A DNA stretch of 64,000 nt from Hyphomicrobiales bacterium (GTDB lineage: Bacteria; Pseudomonadota; Alphaproteobacteria; Rhizobiales; Beijerinckiaceae), in NCBI GenBank assembly GCA_028869185.1, contig JAGWTA010000001.1, positions 186,001 to 250,000 of the forward strand, read 5' to 3'. A program made the translations under genes and the position numbers. Within the stretch, counting starts at the first letter, position 1; every line of letters begins with the position of its first letter. A model generated the notes under the pieces. That model had not been told where the DNA came from. It worked only from the letters and a program-made list of their open reading frames with translations, and made no database searches. Below are positions 53,501-63,183 of this stretch, piece by piece.

Positions 53501-53952
53501 TGCCGCAGCTTGCGGCTGAGGCGCGCGCGCAGGCGAGCGCTGATTACCTGTCCGCGTCCGCGCCGTTTTTGACAGAGCTAGAACGCGCCAATGTCGCCAG
53601 CGCTGCGCTTGCGACGCTGGCTGCGCCGCAGCTGGCTGCATTGTTCGGCGAACATTCGCGCGCTGAGGTTGCGCTTGCCGCCAGTCTTGCTCGGCCCGGC
53701 GCCCCGCCGCGCGAGCTTCTCGGACGCATCGATCGCCTCGCGGAAGTCGGCGATGAAATCTGGTTCGCCGATTTCAAGACCGGCGCGCCGCATCAAAGCG
53801 TCGCCTATATCGGGCAGATGGCTTTGTATGGCGCTGCCCTCGCGGCCCTGTATCCCGGCCGGCGCCAGCGCGCCTTTCTCGTATGGACGCAGGGGCCGCA
53901 TATTGAGGAAATTGCGCACGAACAGCTCGAAAGCGCGCTTGCCGCGCTCTGA
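50548..53952 (+). CDS. addA: double-strand break repair helicase AddA
   Basis: AddA is the UvrD-type helicase and nuclease subunit of AddAB. In 1134 residues there is Walker A SANAGSGKT (26-34), helicase motif DEAQDTS near 400, GDEKQSIFSFQGA, motif RLLYVAMTRAEERL near 850, and a C-terminal nuclease with GRIDRL...FADFKTG. GTG at 50548 overlaps the addB stop, with AGGAGG upstream; an upstream in-frame start would overlap addB further. In many Rhizobiales trxA follows; here a hairpin and an aldehyde dehydrogenase gene follow instead. Confidence 0.95.
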   Translation: MSVDPLSFVRAKQRRASNPQASAWVSANAGSGKTHVLTQRVVRLLLSGVQPNRLVCLTFTRAAAANMTTRVFDLLAKWALLDDDALREAILDTGATPPRDLDEARRLFARAVETPGGLKIQTIHAFCERLLHLFPFEAGAPAGFRVLEDIERAELMAQARTRALSAAVAGEGPLAAAMQILAEETAEGGFRTVVTQALQRPQVLLDERALESLRAALDLRQDDSVASLSAQILDDGFGPATWPGLIAAFEAGSPTDCEQAAKLKQAQAHYPGEEAVQAYLSIFLTGGKVRKRVATQTVGDQHPDLPAQLQAEAARVLDLHDKLLAARAYRRTSALILIARDILRHYDTLKRLRAVLDFDDLIAQTRRLLSQHNAASWVMYKLDGGVDHILVDEAQDTSRAQWEILEALEREFSSGAGRNPRPRTFFAVGDEKQSIFSFQGAEPAAFAENRHRFQKRIQGAGAVFEPVTLDQSFRSAPTILAAVDAVATHPAVIDGLRLDRTEGLPRHIAVKGELQGLVEIWPPMTTEEAPPPESWVLPLDLPREDSGVVRLARKIAQKIGSLTNPNSLERVAGKNGPRAISPGDIMILVRRRDAFFEAMVRALKEAGIPVAGADRLSVADHIAVLDLVAAARAALAPDDDLSLANVLKSPLCGLDDDDLIALAPQRGKHSLWWMLRQSVEPRHQAVAEKIANWRKLAGLVRPYDFFMRLLGPERGRHAMLARLGPEANDAIDELLALALAHERQEAPSLAAFAQGVEALSLTVKRDMEAAGGQVRVMTAHAAKGLEAKVVFMPDTCSKPSRNNAPKIFDLAGPQGETLIWAPRKKDDPAIAANARAASERATDDEYRRLLYVAMTRAEERLYIAGHCSTKPVDGSWYPLMLAALKELSEEFDDPLAAGQKILRMGEGMIAFEKADAEAAGGAPAPFPAWLYRPAPVEREAPPPLRPSSALAGADSLDEREAQLPETRAAHARETGLLIHALLQYLPQLAAEARAQASADYLSASAPFLTELERANVASAALATLAAPQLAALFGEHSRAEVALAASLARPGAPPRELLGRIDRLAEVGDEIWFADFKTGAPHQSVAYIGQMALYGAALAALYPGRRQRAFLVWTQGPHIEEIAHEQLESALAAL

Positions 53953-53959
53953 AAGCCGG

Positions 53960-53985
53960 ACGGGCTTGCCAGAGCCCGTTGTTTG
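53960..53985 (+). terminator. terminator-like hairpin after addA
   Basis: A perfect 7-bp stem ACGGGCT/AGCCCGT (53960-53966 and 53973-53979) with a six-base loop is followed by TGTTTG. It probably ends the divL-to-addA transcript. Confidence 0.6.
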
Positions 53986-54032
53986 CGCCTTTATGCCGCA
54001 TCTCCCCAAAAACCAGAACGCGACGAGGAAAC

Positions 54033-55466
54033 ATGTATCCGCAAGTCAAGATGTATATCGACGGGCAATGGGTCGACGGCTCCGAGGGCAAAAGCGAACC
54101 GGTGCTCAACCCTGCGACGGGTCAGCCCATCGGCTCCGTGCCGCACGCCTCCCGGGCCGACCTCGACCGCGCGCTGGAATCCGCGCGCAAGGGCTTCGAG
54201 ACCTGGCGCAAAACGTCGGCCGATACGCGTTACAAGACATTGCGCAAGGCGGCGGACATCATTCGGTCGCGTGCAGCCGACATCGGCAAGATCATGACGC
54301 TCGAACAGGGCAAGCCGGCTGTTGAAGGCGCAGGCGAAGCTATGCTCGCCGGCGACATCATGGACTGGTGCGGCGAGGAAGCGCGCCGCGCCTACGGCCG
54401 CGTCATCCCTCCGCGCGCGGGGAATGTCGCGCAGCTCGTCATCAAGGAGCCGGTTGGGCCTGTCGCGGCGTTCACGCCGTGGAATTTTCCCATCAATCAG
54501 GCCGTGCGCAAGATTTCCCCTGCGCTCGCCGCTGGCTGTTCGATCATCGTGAAGGGCCCGGAAGAAACGCCTGCCAGCTGCATGGAGCTCGTGCGCGCCT
54601 ACGCCGACGCTGGCGTTCCGCCGGGCGTCGTCAATCTCGTCTTCGGCGTTCCTGCCGAAGTTTCGGCCTATCTCATTCCGCACCCGGTCATCCGCAAGAT
54701 CAGCTTCACGGGCTCGACGCCGGTCGGCAAGCATCTCGCCGCCATGGCGGGACAGCACATGAAGCGCATGACGATGGAGTTGGGCGGTCACGCGCCCGCC
54801 ATCGTTTTTGATGACGCCGATGTCGACGCCGCCGTGAAGATTCTCGCGTCCAACAAATTCCGCAACGCCGGTCAGGTTTGCGTCGCGCCGACGCGTTTCA
54901 TGGTGCAGGACGCGGTTTACGACACGTTTGTCGAGAAATTCACGGCCTTCGCCAAAGCGCTGAAGGTGGGCGACGGCCTGCAGAAGGACACGCGCATGGG
55001 CCCGCTCGCAAACATGCGGCGCGTCGAGGCGATGGAAACGCTCACCGCCGACGCCGTGCAGCGCGGCGCAACCGTCCGCACGGGCGGCAAGCGCATCGGC
55101 AATGAAGGTTTCTTCTTCGAGCCGACCGTGCTGACGGACGTGCCGCAGGAAGCGCGCATCATGTCCGAAGAGCCGTTCGGGCCCATCGCGCCGATCGCGC
55201 GGTTTTCGTCCTATGATGATGTCATCAAGGAAGCCAATCGCTTGCCCTTCGGTCTGGCGGCCTATGCCTACACGCGTTCGGCCAAAACGGCGGCCTCGCT
55301 CGGCGCTGACGTCGAGAGCGGCATGGTGTCGATCAACCACCACGGGCTCGCGCTGCCGGAAGTGCCCTTCGGCGGCATCAAGGATTCGGGGCAGGGGTCA
55401 GAAGGCGGCCTCGAAATCCTCGAAGCTTATCTGACGCCGAAATTCGTCACGCAGGCGAATATCTGA
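54033..55466 (+). CDS. NAD(P)-dependent aldehyde dehydrogenase (succinate-semialdehyde type)
   Basis: This is a 477-residue oxidoreductase that oxidises an aldehyde to acid with NAD(P). It has general base E249 (ELGG) and nucleophile C283 (GQVC), the substrate/cofactor loop FTPWNFPINQ, and FTGSTPVG. The closest class is succinate-semialdehyde dehydrogenase, but the aldehyde is not certain. The ATG at 54033 follows AGGAA; an upstream in-frame extension to 53979 overlaps the hairpin after addA. It has its own terminator. Confidence 0.9.
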   Translation: MYPQVKMYIDGQWVDGSEGKSEPVLNPATGQPIGSVPHASRADLDRALESARKGFETWRKTSADTRYKTLRKAADIIRSRAADIGKIMTLEQGKPAVEGAGEAMLAGDIMDWCGEEARRAYGRVIPPRAGNVAQLVIKEPVGPVAAFTPWNFPINQAVRKISPALAAGCSIIVKGPEETPASCMELVRAYADAGVPPGVVNLVFGVPAEVSAYLIPHPVIRKISFTGSTPVGKHLAAMAGQHMKRMTMELGGHAPAIVFDDADVDAAVKILASNKFRNAGQVCVAPTRFMVQDAVYDTFVEKFTAFAKALKVGDGLQKDTRMGPLANMRRVEAMETLTADAVQRGATVRTGGKRIGNEGFFFEPTVLTDVPQEARIMSEEPFGPIAPIARFSSYDDVIKEANRLPFGLAAYAYTRSAKTAASLGADVESGMVSINHHGLALPEVPFGGIKDSGQGSEGGLEILEAYLTPKFVTQANI

Positions 55467-55474
55467 ATTCAAGG

Positions 55475-55515
55475 CAGCCGCCGTCCGCATCGGCGGCGGC
55501 TGTTGTTCATTATTT
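55475..55515 (+). terminator. terminator-like hairpin after the aldehyde dehydrogenase
   Basis: A 9-bp stem (55475-55483 and 55494-55502, 10-base loop) is followed by a T-rich stretch (TTGTTCATTATTTG). It lies 36 bases before rmuC. Confidence 0.6.
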
Positions 55516-55550
55516 GTTCTCAATGCGCGAATCGTGCTAAGCCGTTGCGC

Positions 55551-56729
55551 ATGGACCGCCAGCTCTTCCTTTTCGCCGGGGCGCCAGTGCGGGCGATCGA
55601 CGCGGCAGCGCTCGCCTTTCTGCTCGGCCTCGTGCTGCTCGTCGCGCTTTTCGTCGTGCTCTGGCGCGGCGGCAAGGCGCGCGCAGCGGAGGCGGCCGCC
55701 GCCGCCGAACGCCAGCGCGAACTCGACGACAAGATGGCCGAACTCAATCGCGCCAGCGCCGAGCTTGCCGGCAATATGAAAATGGCGACCGAGATGCTCG
55801 GCGCGCGCCAAAACGATCTTGCGGGTTTCGTCACCGAGCGTCTCGACAAGGTCTCTGCGCGCATGGGGCAGGGCATCGAGCAGGCGGCGCGCCAGCAGCA
55901 GGACACGCTTGGAAAACTCAATGAGCGTCTCGCGGTGATCGACGCTGCGCAAAACCGCTTGCAAGGGCTGACGCAGGAAGTCGTGGGGCTCAAGGACATT
56001 CTCGCCAACAAGCAGGCGCGCGGCGCCTATGGTCAGGGGCGCATGGAGGCCATCGTGCGCGATGGGCTGCCGCCCGGCCATTACGAATTTCAGTTCACGC
56101 TGGAGCAAACGCGCGTGCGCCCCGATTGCATCGTGCGGCTGCCGGGCGACGATCGCGTGCTGGTGGTGGACGCCAAATTTCCGCTCGAAAGCTTCACCGC
56201 CTATCGCGAAGCGCAGGATGAGGAAACGCGCAAGCGCGCAGGTCAGATGGTGCGCGCCGATGTCGGCCGCCACGTGAAGGACGTAGCTGACAAATATCTT
56301 ATCCCTGGCGTGACGCAGGACATGGCTGTTCTGTTCGTGCCGTCCGAGGCCGTTTATGCGGACCTTTGCGAGTTTTTCGACGATGTCGTGCAAAAGGCCC
56401 ATCGGGCGCGGGTGATCGTCGTTTCGCCTTCGCTGTTGATGATGGCGATTCAGGTGATGCAGTCGCTTGTGCGCGATGCGCGCGTACGCGAGCAGGCGCA
56501 TATCATTCAGGTGGAAGTGCAGCGCCTCGCAGAAGACGTGCGTCGGCTGCGCGAACGCGTCGGAAAGCTGGATCAGCATTTCCGCCAGGCGCAGGACGAT
56601 GTCGCCGGCATCCTGACTTCGGCCGACAAGATCGGCAAACGTGGCGAAAAGATCGATGCGCTGGACTTTTCAGAAAACGCGCCCGCGCAACCCGACCTTT
56701 TGCGCACGCCGAGGACGGCGGCGGAATAG
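55551..56729 (+). CDS. rmuC: DNA recombination protein RmuC
   Basis: RmuC limits inversions at short inverted repeats; it is a predicted membrane-tethered nuclease-fold protein. In 392 residues it has an N-terminal membrane segment (about 18-38), a long coiled coil (50-150), and the RmuC core with VVDAKFPLESF (restriction-endonuclease-fold Asp and Lys) near residue 210. The ATG at 55551 was chosen because it precedes the membrane anchor; an extension to 55503 overlaps the terminator. Confidence 0.93.
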   Translation: MDRQLFLFAGAPVRAIDAAALAFLLGLVLLVALFVVLWRGGKARAAEAAAAAERQRELDDKMAELNRASAELAGNMKMATEMLGARQNDLAGFVTERLDKVSARMGQGIEQAARQQQDTLGKLNERLAVIDAAQNRLQGLTQEVVGLKDILANKQARGAYGQGRMEAIVRDGLPPGHYEFQFTLEQTRVRPDCIVRLPGDDRVLVVDAKFPLESFTAYREAQDEETRKRAGQMVRADVGRHVKDVADKYLIPGVTQDMAVLFVPSEAVYADLCEFFDDVVQKAHRARVIVVSPSLLMMAIQVMQSLVRDARVREQAHIIQVEVQRLAEDVRRLRERVGKLDQHFRQAQDDVAGILTSADKIGKRGEKIDALDFSENAPAQPDLLRTPRTAAE

Positions 56730-56812
56730 GCGACTGCAAGCGCTGGCGTCGTTCAGCCGGCGCATGGCGCAATCGCAGGCGTTCGCAACGCCGCGCGCCG
56801 CGCGCGCCTCGT

Positions 56813-57955
56813 TTACCGCCCCACAAGCCCCCGCGCCACGATCAGCCGCATGATTTCGTTTGTGCCTTCGAGAATTTGATGCACGCGCAAGTCGCGCACG
56901 ATTTTTTCGATGCCGTAATCGGACAGATATCCATAACCGCCGTGCAATTGCAGGGCGGCGTTTGCGACGTCGAATCCCTTGTCGGTTGTGAATTTCTTGG
57001 CCATGGCGCAAAGGCGCGTGGCGTCGGGCGATTTGGCGTCGAGCGCGCTGGCCGCCCGCCACAGAAACGTGCGTGCGGCTTCAAGATCGATCGCCATATC
57101 CGCAAGCTTGAACTGTAGCGCCTGAAACTCGTCGAGCCTTTTGCCGAAGGCCTTGCGCTCGCTCATATAGGCGACGGCCTTGTCCAGAGCCGCCTGCGCG
57201 CCGCCGAGCGAACAGGCCGCGATATTGAGGCGCCCGCCGTCCAGCCCCGCCATGGCGATCTTGAAGCCGACGCCTTCCGGCCCGATCCGGTTTTCCACCG
57301 GCACACGGCATTTATCGAAAATCACAGCGCGCGTCGGCTGCGCGTTCCAACCCATCTTCTTTTCGTTCGCGCCGAAGGAGAGCCCCGGCGTTCCTCCCGG
57401 CACGACGATGGTGGAGACGCCCTTGGGGCCATCCTCGCCCGTGCGCGCCATAACGACATAGAAATCGTGCGGGTTGCCAGCGCCGGAAATGAACTGTTTC
57501 TGGCCGCTCAGCACATAATGGTCGCCCTCGCGCACCGCGCGCGTGCGCAGCGCGGCGGCGTCCGATCCTGCGCCCGGCTCGGTCAGGCAATAGGAGGCGA
57601 GCTTGTCCATCGAGGTCAGCGATGGCAGCCATTTCCTGCGCTGTTCGTCGGACGCAAAGGCGTCGATCATCCACGCGCACATATTGTGGATGGAAATATA
57701 GGAGGCGACGGCCGGGCAACCGGTCGACAGCGCCTCGAAAATCAGCGCGGCGTCAAAGCGCGTAAGCCCGGAGCCTCCGACATCCTCGCGAATGTAAATG
57801 CCGCCCATGCCGAGCGCGGCGGCCGCGCGCAGCGTATCGACGGGGAAATGCTTTTTCTCGTCCCATTCCAGCGCATGCGGCGCCAGCCTCTCTTGCGCAA
57901 ATGCGAGCGCCATGTCGCGAATGGCGCTTTGGTCTTCCGTCAGGTCGAAATTCAT
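56813..57955 (-). CDS. acyl-CoA dehydrogenase, isobutyryl-CoA-dehydrogenase-like
   Basis: This is a 380-residue flavoenzyme of normal dehydrogenase length. Segments STGCPAVASYISIHNMCAWMID and YCLTEPGAGSDAAALRTRA, and the catalytic Glu in ILEGTNEIMR, resemble the isobutyryl-CoA dehydrogenase (ACAD8) group, which acts in valine breakdown. The substrate is inferred from similarity only. It is divergent from arfB, 101 bases apart. It is separate from the longer dehydrogenase of the fad operon at 21051. Confidence 0.88.
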   Translation of the reverse strand: MNFDLTEDQSAIRDMALAFAQERLAPHALEWDEKKHFPVDTLRAAAALGMGGIYIREDVGGSGLTRFDAALIFEALSTGCPAVASYISIHNMCAWMIDAFASDEQRRKWLPSLTSMDKLASYCLTEPGAGSDAAALRTRAVREGDHYVLSGQKQFISGAGNPHDFYVVMARTGEDGPKGVSTIVVPGGTPGLSFGANEKKMGWNAQPTRAVIFDKCRVPVENRIGPEGVGFKIAMAGLDGGRLNIAACSLGGAQAALDKAVAYMSERKAFGKRLDEFQALQFKLADMAIDLEAARTFLWRAASALDAKSPDATRLCAMAKKFTTDKGFDVANAALQLHGGYGYLSDYGIEKIVRDLRVHQILEGTNEIMRLIVARGLVGR

Positions 57956-58031
57956 GGCGTTTCCTCTGCATAACTCGTCGCAAAAAATGCCGCGTTGCGC
58001 CAGCGCGCCTTAAGTCGGCCATTTTACTTTT

Positions 58032-58056
58032 GCGGCTGCACAGCCGAAAAAGCCGC
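58032..58056 (+). promoter_or_regulatory. alternative hairpins abutting the arfB start codon
   Basis: GCGGCT (58032-58037) can pair with AGCCGC (58051-58056), a stem ending directly before the ATG, or the same left arm can pair in CGGCTG/CAGCCG (58033-58046). The two are mutually exclusive and no clear Shine-Dalgarno is visible. Confidence 0.4.
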
Positions 58057-58482
58057 ATGATCGAGATCACGCCCGGCGTCTTTGTCGACCCCGCCCATAT
58101 CGAGGAACGTTTCGTGCGCGCCTCCGGTCCCGGCGGCCAGAACGTCAACAAATTGTCGAGCGCAGTCGAATTGCGTTTCAACCTTGCGGCGGCGCTCTAT
58201 CTGCCGGAAGCGATGTGCTGGCGGCTCGGCGCCCTCGCGGGCCGAAGGCTGAACAAGGATGGCTTCATCGTCATCCAGGCGCAAAGCTTCCGCACGCAGG
58301 AACGCAACCGGGCCGACGCGATGGGCCGTCTTGCCGAAATGTTCAGGCTGGCCGCAGAGCCGCCCCCGCCGCCGCGCAAGAAAACCCGGGCGCCGCGCTC
58401 GGCGCACAAGGCGCGGCTGACCGCCAAGAAAGTGCGCTCTGGCCACAAGGCCTTGCGCAAAAGTCCGCGGGGCGATGATTAA
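58057..58482 (+). CDS. arfB: peptidyl-tRNA hydrolase ArfB (ribosome rescue)
   Basis: ArfB enters stalled ribosomes lacking a stop codon and hydrolyses peptidyl-tRNA. The 141-residue product has the catalytic GGQ motif in GPGGQNVNK (about residues 24-32) and a Lys/Arg-rich C-terminal tail that binds the empty mRNA channel, both hallmarks of ArfB and not of full-length release factors. The ATG at 58057 has no strong ribosome site and is preceded by hairpins. It is divergent from the isobutyryl-type dehydrogenase gene. Confidence 0.94.
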   Translation: MIEITPGVFVDPAHIEERFVRASGPGGQNVNKLSSAVELRFNLAAALYLPEAMCWRLGALAGRRLNKDGFIVIQAQSFRTQERNRADAMGRLAEMFRLAAEPPPPPRKKTRAPRSAHKARLTAKKVRSGHKALRKSPRGDD

Positions 58483-58609
58483 GGTTGCCTGGGCATTAAC
58501 CGCAATGCAAAAACATGTCGCCTGTGGCGCTGTTTCTACAGTTTCGCGCTGGGTAGCCTTGTAGGCTGGCGGTGGGCGCAATCCGCGCTTGCTCAAACCG
58601 TCCGGGCCT

Positions 58610-59827
58610 ATGTCCGACCGCCAACGCCAACCTCTAGACGCTCCGGCGACGGAAGCGGCCCATATCGTGACCCGGCTTGCCATCGCGCTGCTGCTGATCG
58701 CGACGCCGGTCGCCTCGATCGCCACGCGCAGAGCGATTTACGTGCTGGCGCCTGTCGGCGTGGTGCTGACGCTGATCGCCTGGCTGCTCGCGCCCGGCGA
58801 CCGTGGCCCGCGCGAATTGCGCCGCGCCATGTTTTCCACGCTCGGCCTCCTGTCGATCTTCCTCACCATCTGGGCAGCCGCCTCGCTCCTGTGGACGCCG
58901 TTCGTGGTCGGCCCGACGGAGCGTTTTGCCAAGACGGCGAGCATTTTCGCATTGACGGCGGTCGCCGCCGCGTTGCTGCCCGAGCGCACGCGCACATCCA
59001 ATCTCTATCTTTTGCCCATTGGCGCTGCCGCCGGGTCCATTGCGTTGATTGCATTGGTATTTTTCGGGCCGAGACTGGCGGTCAACCGCTTCGATCCGGA
59101 ATTTTCGCTGATGTTGCGCGCCGCCTACAGTATCGCGCTGCTGGGCTGGCCGGCGCTTGGCGCTCTTGCGATCCGCCAGAAGCCGCAGGCCGCAGTGGCG
59201 CTCGCCTTCATCATGGCGGCCGCCATCGCGGTTACGCGCGATCCGCTGGCCTATGCTGCGGTCCTGCTCGCTGCGGGCGTTTTCGTCGCAGCAATCTACG
59301 ATGTGCGACGCACGGGCTTCTGGCTCGGCAACGCGCTCGCCGCGCTTATGCTGGCCGCGCCGTTGGCCGCTCTGGCGGTTTCGGCGCTTGCGCCGCACGT
59401 CGAGTTTTTGCGCCCCGCCGCCGCCTGGGGCGATGTGCTGACGCGCGACGGTCTGCTGCGCGCGTTGATCGGCCATGGCTATGATTCGGCCAGACTGGGC
59501 GTGCAGCAAGGGTATCTCGATCGCGCGGTCCCCCAATCCATTCTGTTTGAAGTGTGGTTTGAGCTGGGCGTCGTCGGCGCGCTGGCCATGGCTTTCGTGC
59601 TGAAGCGCGCTGCCAGCCTGTCGGCAGCCGCGCCAAACGGCATGGCTCCGTATCTTCTGGCGGGACTGACAGCCACCTTCGCGCTATGCGCCTTCGGGCT
59701 CGGCGTTGCGCCGGTTTGGTGGGCGACGCTGCTGGCGCTGGCTGGTTTCGCTTTCGCCCTGTTGCGCCACGGCCATCCGCGCAAGACGCGGCACGGCCCG
59801 CAAATCAAGACGCAGACCTTCCCCTGA
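58610..59827 (+). CDS. WaaL/O-antigen-ligase-like membrane protein
   Basis: This is a 405-residue polytopic protein with about ten to eleven membrane segments. The C-terminal portion ILFEVWFELGVVGALA aligns with the O-antigen ligase motif, which normally reads with His and Asn shortly before the acidic LELG segment; here the matching residues are Pro and Gln (VPQS), so the His believed important in ligases is missing. A large loop is short. It may be a relative with another role. The ATG at 58610 was preferred to an upstream TTG-type start at 58589. It converges on uup. Confidence 0.65.
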   Translation: MSDRQRQPLDAPATEAAHIVTRLAIALLLIATPVASIATRRAIYVLAPVGVVLTLIAWLLAPGDRGPRELRRAMFSTLGLLSIFLTIWAAASLLWTPFVVGPTERFAKTASIFALTAVAAALLPERTRTSNLYLLPIGAAAGSIALIALVFFGPRLAVNRFDPEFSLMLRAAYSIALLGWPALGALAIRQKPQAAVALAFIMAAAIAVTRDPLAYAAVLLAAGVFVAAIYDVRRTGFWLGNALAALMLAAPLAALAVSALAPHVEFLRPAAAWGDVLTRDGLLRALIGHGYDSARLGVQQGYLDRAVPQSILFEVWFELGVVGALAMAFVLKRAASLSAAAPNGMAPYLLAGLTATFALCAFGLGVAPVWWATLLALAGFAFALLRHGHPRKTRHGPQIKTQTFP

Positions 59828-59851
59828 CGCGCTTGTCGGCGCAGCGTTCGC

Positions 59852-61657
<1,806 letters not shown>

Positions 61658-61695
61658 ACTCTCGCATGGCCGATTGCGCCGCCCCGATCAAGCCT

Positions 61696-63027
61696 TCAGG
61701 CGTGTTTGCTTTCCAGCGCCGGATCATGGCCGAGGATCAGCGTCAGCACGCCTGCGCCGATCATGAACGCGCCGAGCACAGCGAAGGCCAACGCGTTGGC
61801 GCTCGCCTGATCGGCCGCCAGGTGGGCGCTGATGGCGTTGTCCTTGATCCAGCCGACGAGATAGGGCCCGACAAAGCCGCCCAGATTGCCGATGGCGTTG
61901 ATCAGCGCGATGCCGCCCGCGGCCGCCGCGCCGGTCAGCATGGCGGTCGGCAGCGTCCAGAATGTCGGGAGCGCACAAAAAGTGCCGACCGATCCCACCG
62001 TCATCGCAGCCATGGCGAGCAGCGGGTCTTTCATATAGGCCCCCACGATCAGACCGAGACCGCCGAGGATCGCCGGCAACGCCACATGCCATACGCGCTC
62101 GCGCGTGGCGTCGGAATGGCGCGCCCAGGGGACCATGGCGAGCGCGCTGATGAGATAGGGCGCGGCGACGGCAAAACCCGTCTGCCCGATGGTCAGTCCA
62201 AAGCCCTTGACGATCTGCGGGATCCAGAAGCCGAAACCGTAAAGCCCGACAACGACGCCAAAATAGACAAGCGCAAGCCCGATGACGCGCGGATTCGTGA
62301 GCGCCTGTCCGAGCGTGTAGGTGCGTACTGCTTCGCGATTGGCGCGGTCAGCTTCGAGATGGCTCAGCACGGCGCTCTTTTCCGCGTCCGTCAGCCAGTT
62401 CGCTTGCTGCGGGCCGTCGTCGAGATAGAAGAACACAACGACGCCGAGAATGATGGCCGGCAGCGCTTCCAGAATGAACAGCCATTGCCAGCCGGCCAGT
62501 CCAGCAACGCCGCCCATTGTATTCAAAATCCAGCTCGAGATCGGCGCTCCAATGGCGGAACTCAAGGGAATGGCGACCATGAAGAGGCCGACGATTTTGG
62601 CCCGTTCGGCCGATGTCCACCAATAGGTCAGATACAGGATGATGCCGGGAAAAAACCCGGCTTCCGCCAGGCCGAGCAGAAAACGCACGAGGTAAAAACT
62701 GCTCGGGCCCTTCACCAGCGCCATCGCGGCCGAGACGATGCCCCACGTCACCATGATGCGCGCAATCCAGATACGCGCGCCCACTTTCTGCAACATCAGA
62801 TTCGACGGGACTTCGAACAGAAAATAGCCGGCGAAGAAAATACCGGCGCCAAGCCCGAAAATTTCGGCTGTCAGCGCGAGATCCTTGCTGAAGGTCAGCG
62901 CCGCGAAGCCGAGATTGACCCGGTCCAGGTAGGAAATGAAATAGCAGACGATGAGGAAGGGAATGAGCCTGCTGGCGATCTTGCGCGAGGCGGATGCCGC
63001 AATCTGCGACGGGGCGATTTCCAGCAT
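61696..63027 (-). CDS. MFS transporter, anion:cation symporter (ACS) family
   Basis: This is a 443-residue transporter with 12 predicted membrane segments. ACS-family traits include the N-terminal stretch RLIPFLIVCYFISYLDRVNLGFAALTF and the loop motif FEVPSNLMLQKVGAR, as in tartrate, phthalate and hexuronate porters. The substrate is a small organic acid by inference. The ATG at 63027 was not contradicted by any better site. Uup follows after 38 bases. Confidence 0.88.
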   Translation of the reverse strand: MLEIAPSQIAASASRKIASRLIPFLIVCYFISYLDRVNLGFAALTFSKDLALTAEIFGLGAGIFFAGYFLFEVPSNLMLQKVGARIWIARIMVTWGIVSAAMALVKGPSSFYLVRFLLGLAEAGFFPGIILYLTYWWTSAERAKIVGLFMVAIPLSSAIGAPISSWILNTMGGVAGLAGWQWLFILEALPAIILGVVVFFYLDDGPQQANWLTDAEKSAVLSHLEADRANREAVRTYTLGQALTNPRVIGLALVYFGVVVGLYGFGFWIPQIVKGFGLTIGQTGFAVAAPYLISALAMVPWARHSDATRERVWHVALPAILGGLGLIVGAYMKDPLLAMAAMTVGSVGTFCALPTFWTLPTAMLTGAAAAGGIALINAIGNLGGFVGPYLVGWIKDNAISAHLAADQASANALAFAVLGAFMIGAGVLTLILGHDPALESKHA

Positions 63028-63183
63028 GGATTTTTCCTCCGGTTGTTATGCGCTTATTCTTCTCAGGGGATTGTCTTTGAGCGCTGGCGGAAGGCAGTCG
63101 ATCATGGAACGGCGCCGGCCCGCAAGAGGCGCCGCGCCCCGCAGCGATGTAACGTCGGTGGCGCGCTTTGCGAAAGGGTATGC

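Noticed and set aside
58490-58500. TTAACC half-site as a third CtrA box
   Set aside because: It has no partner half-site at seven bases, and a single half-site is too frequent to count.
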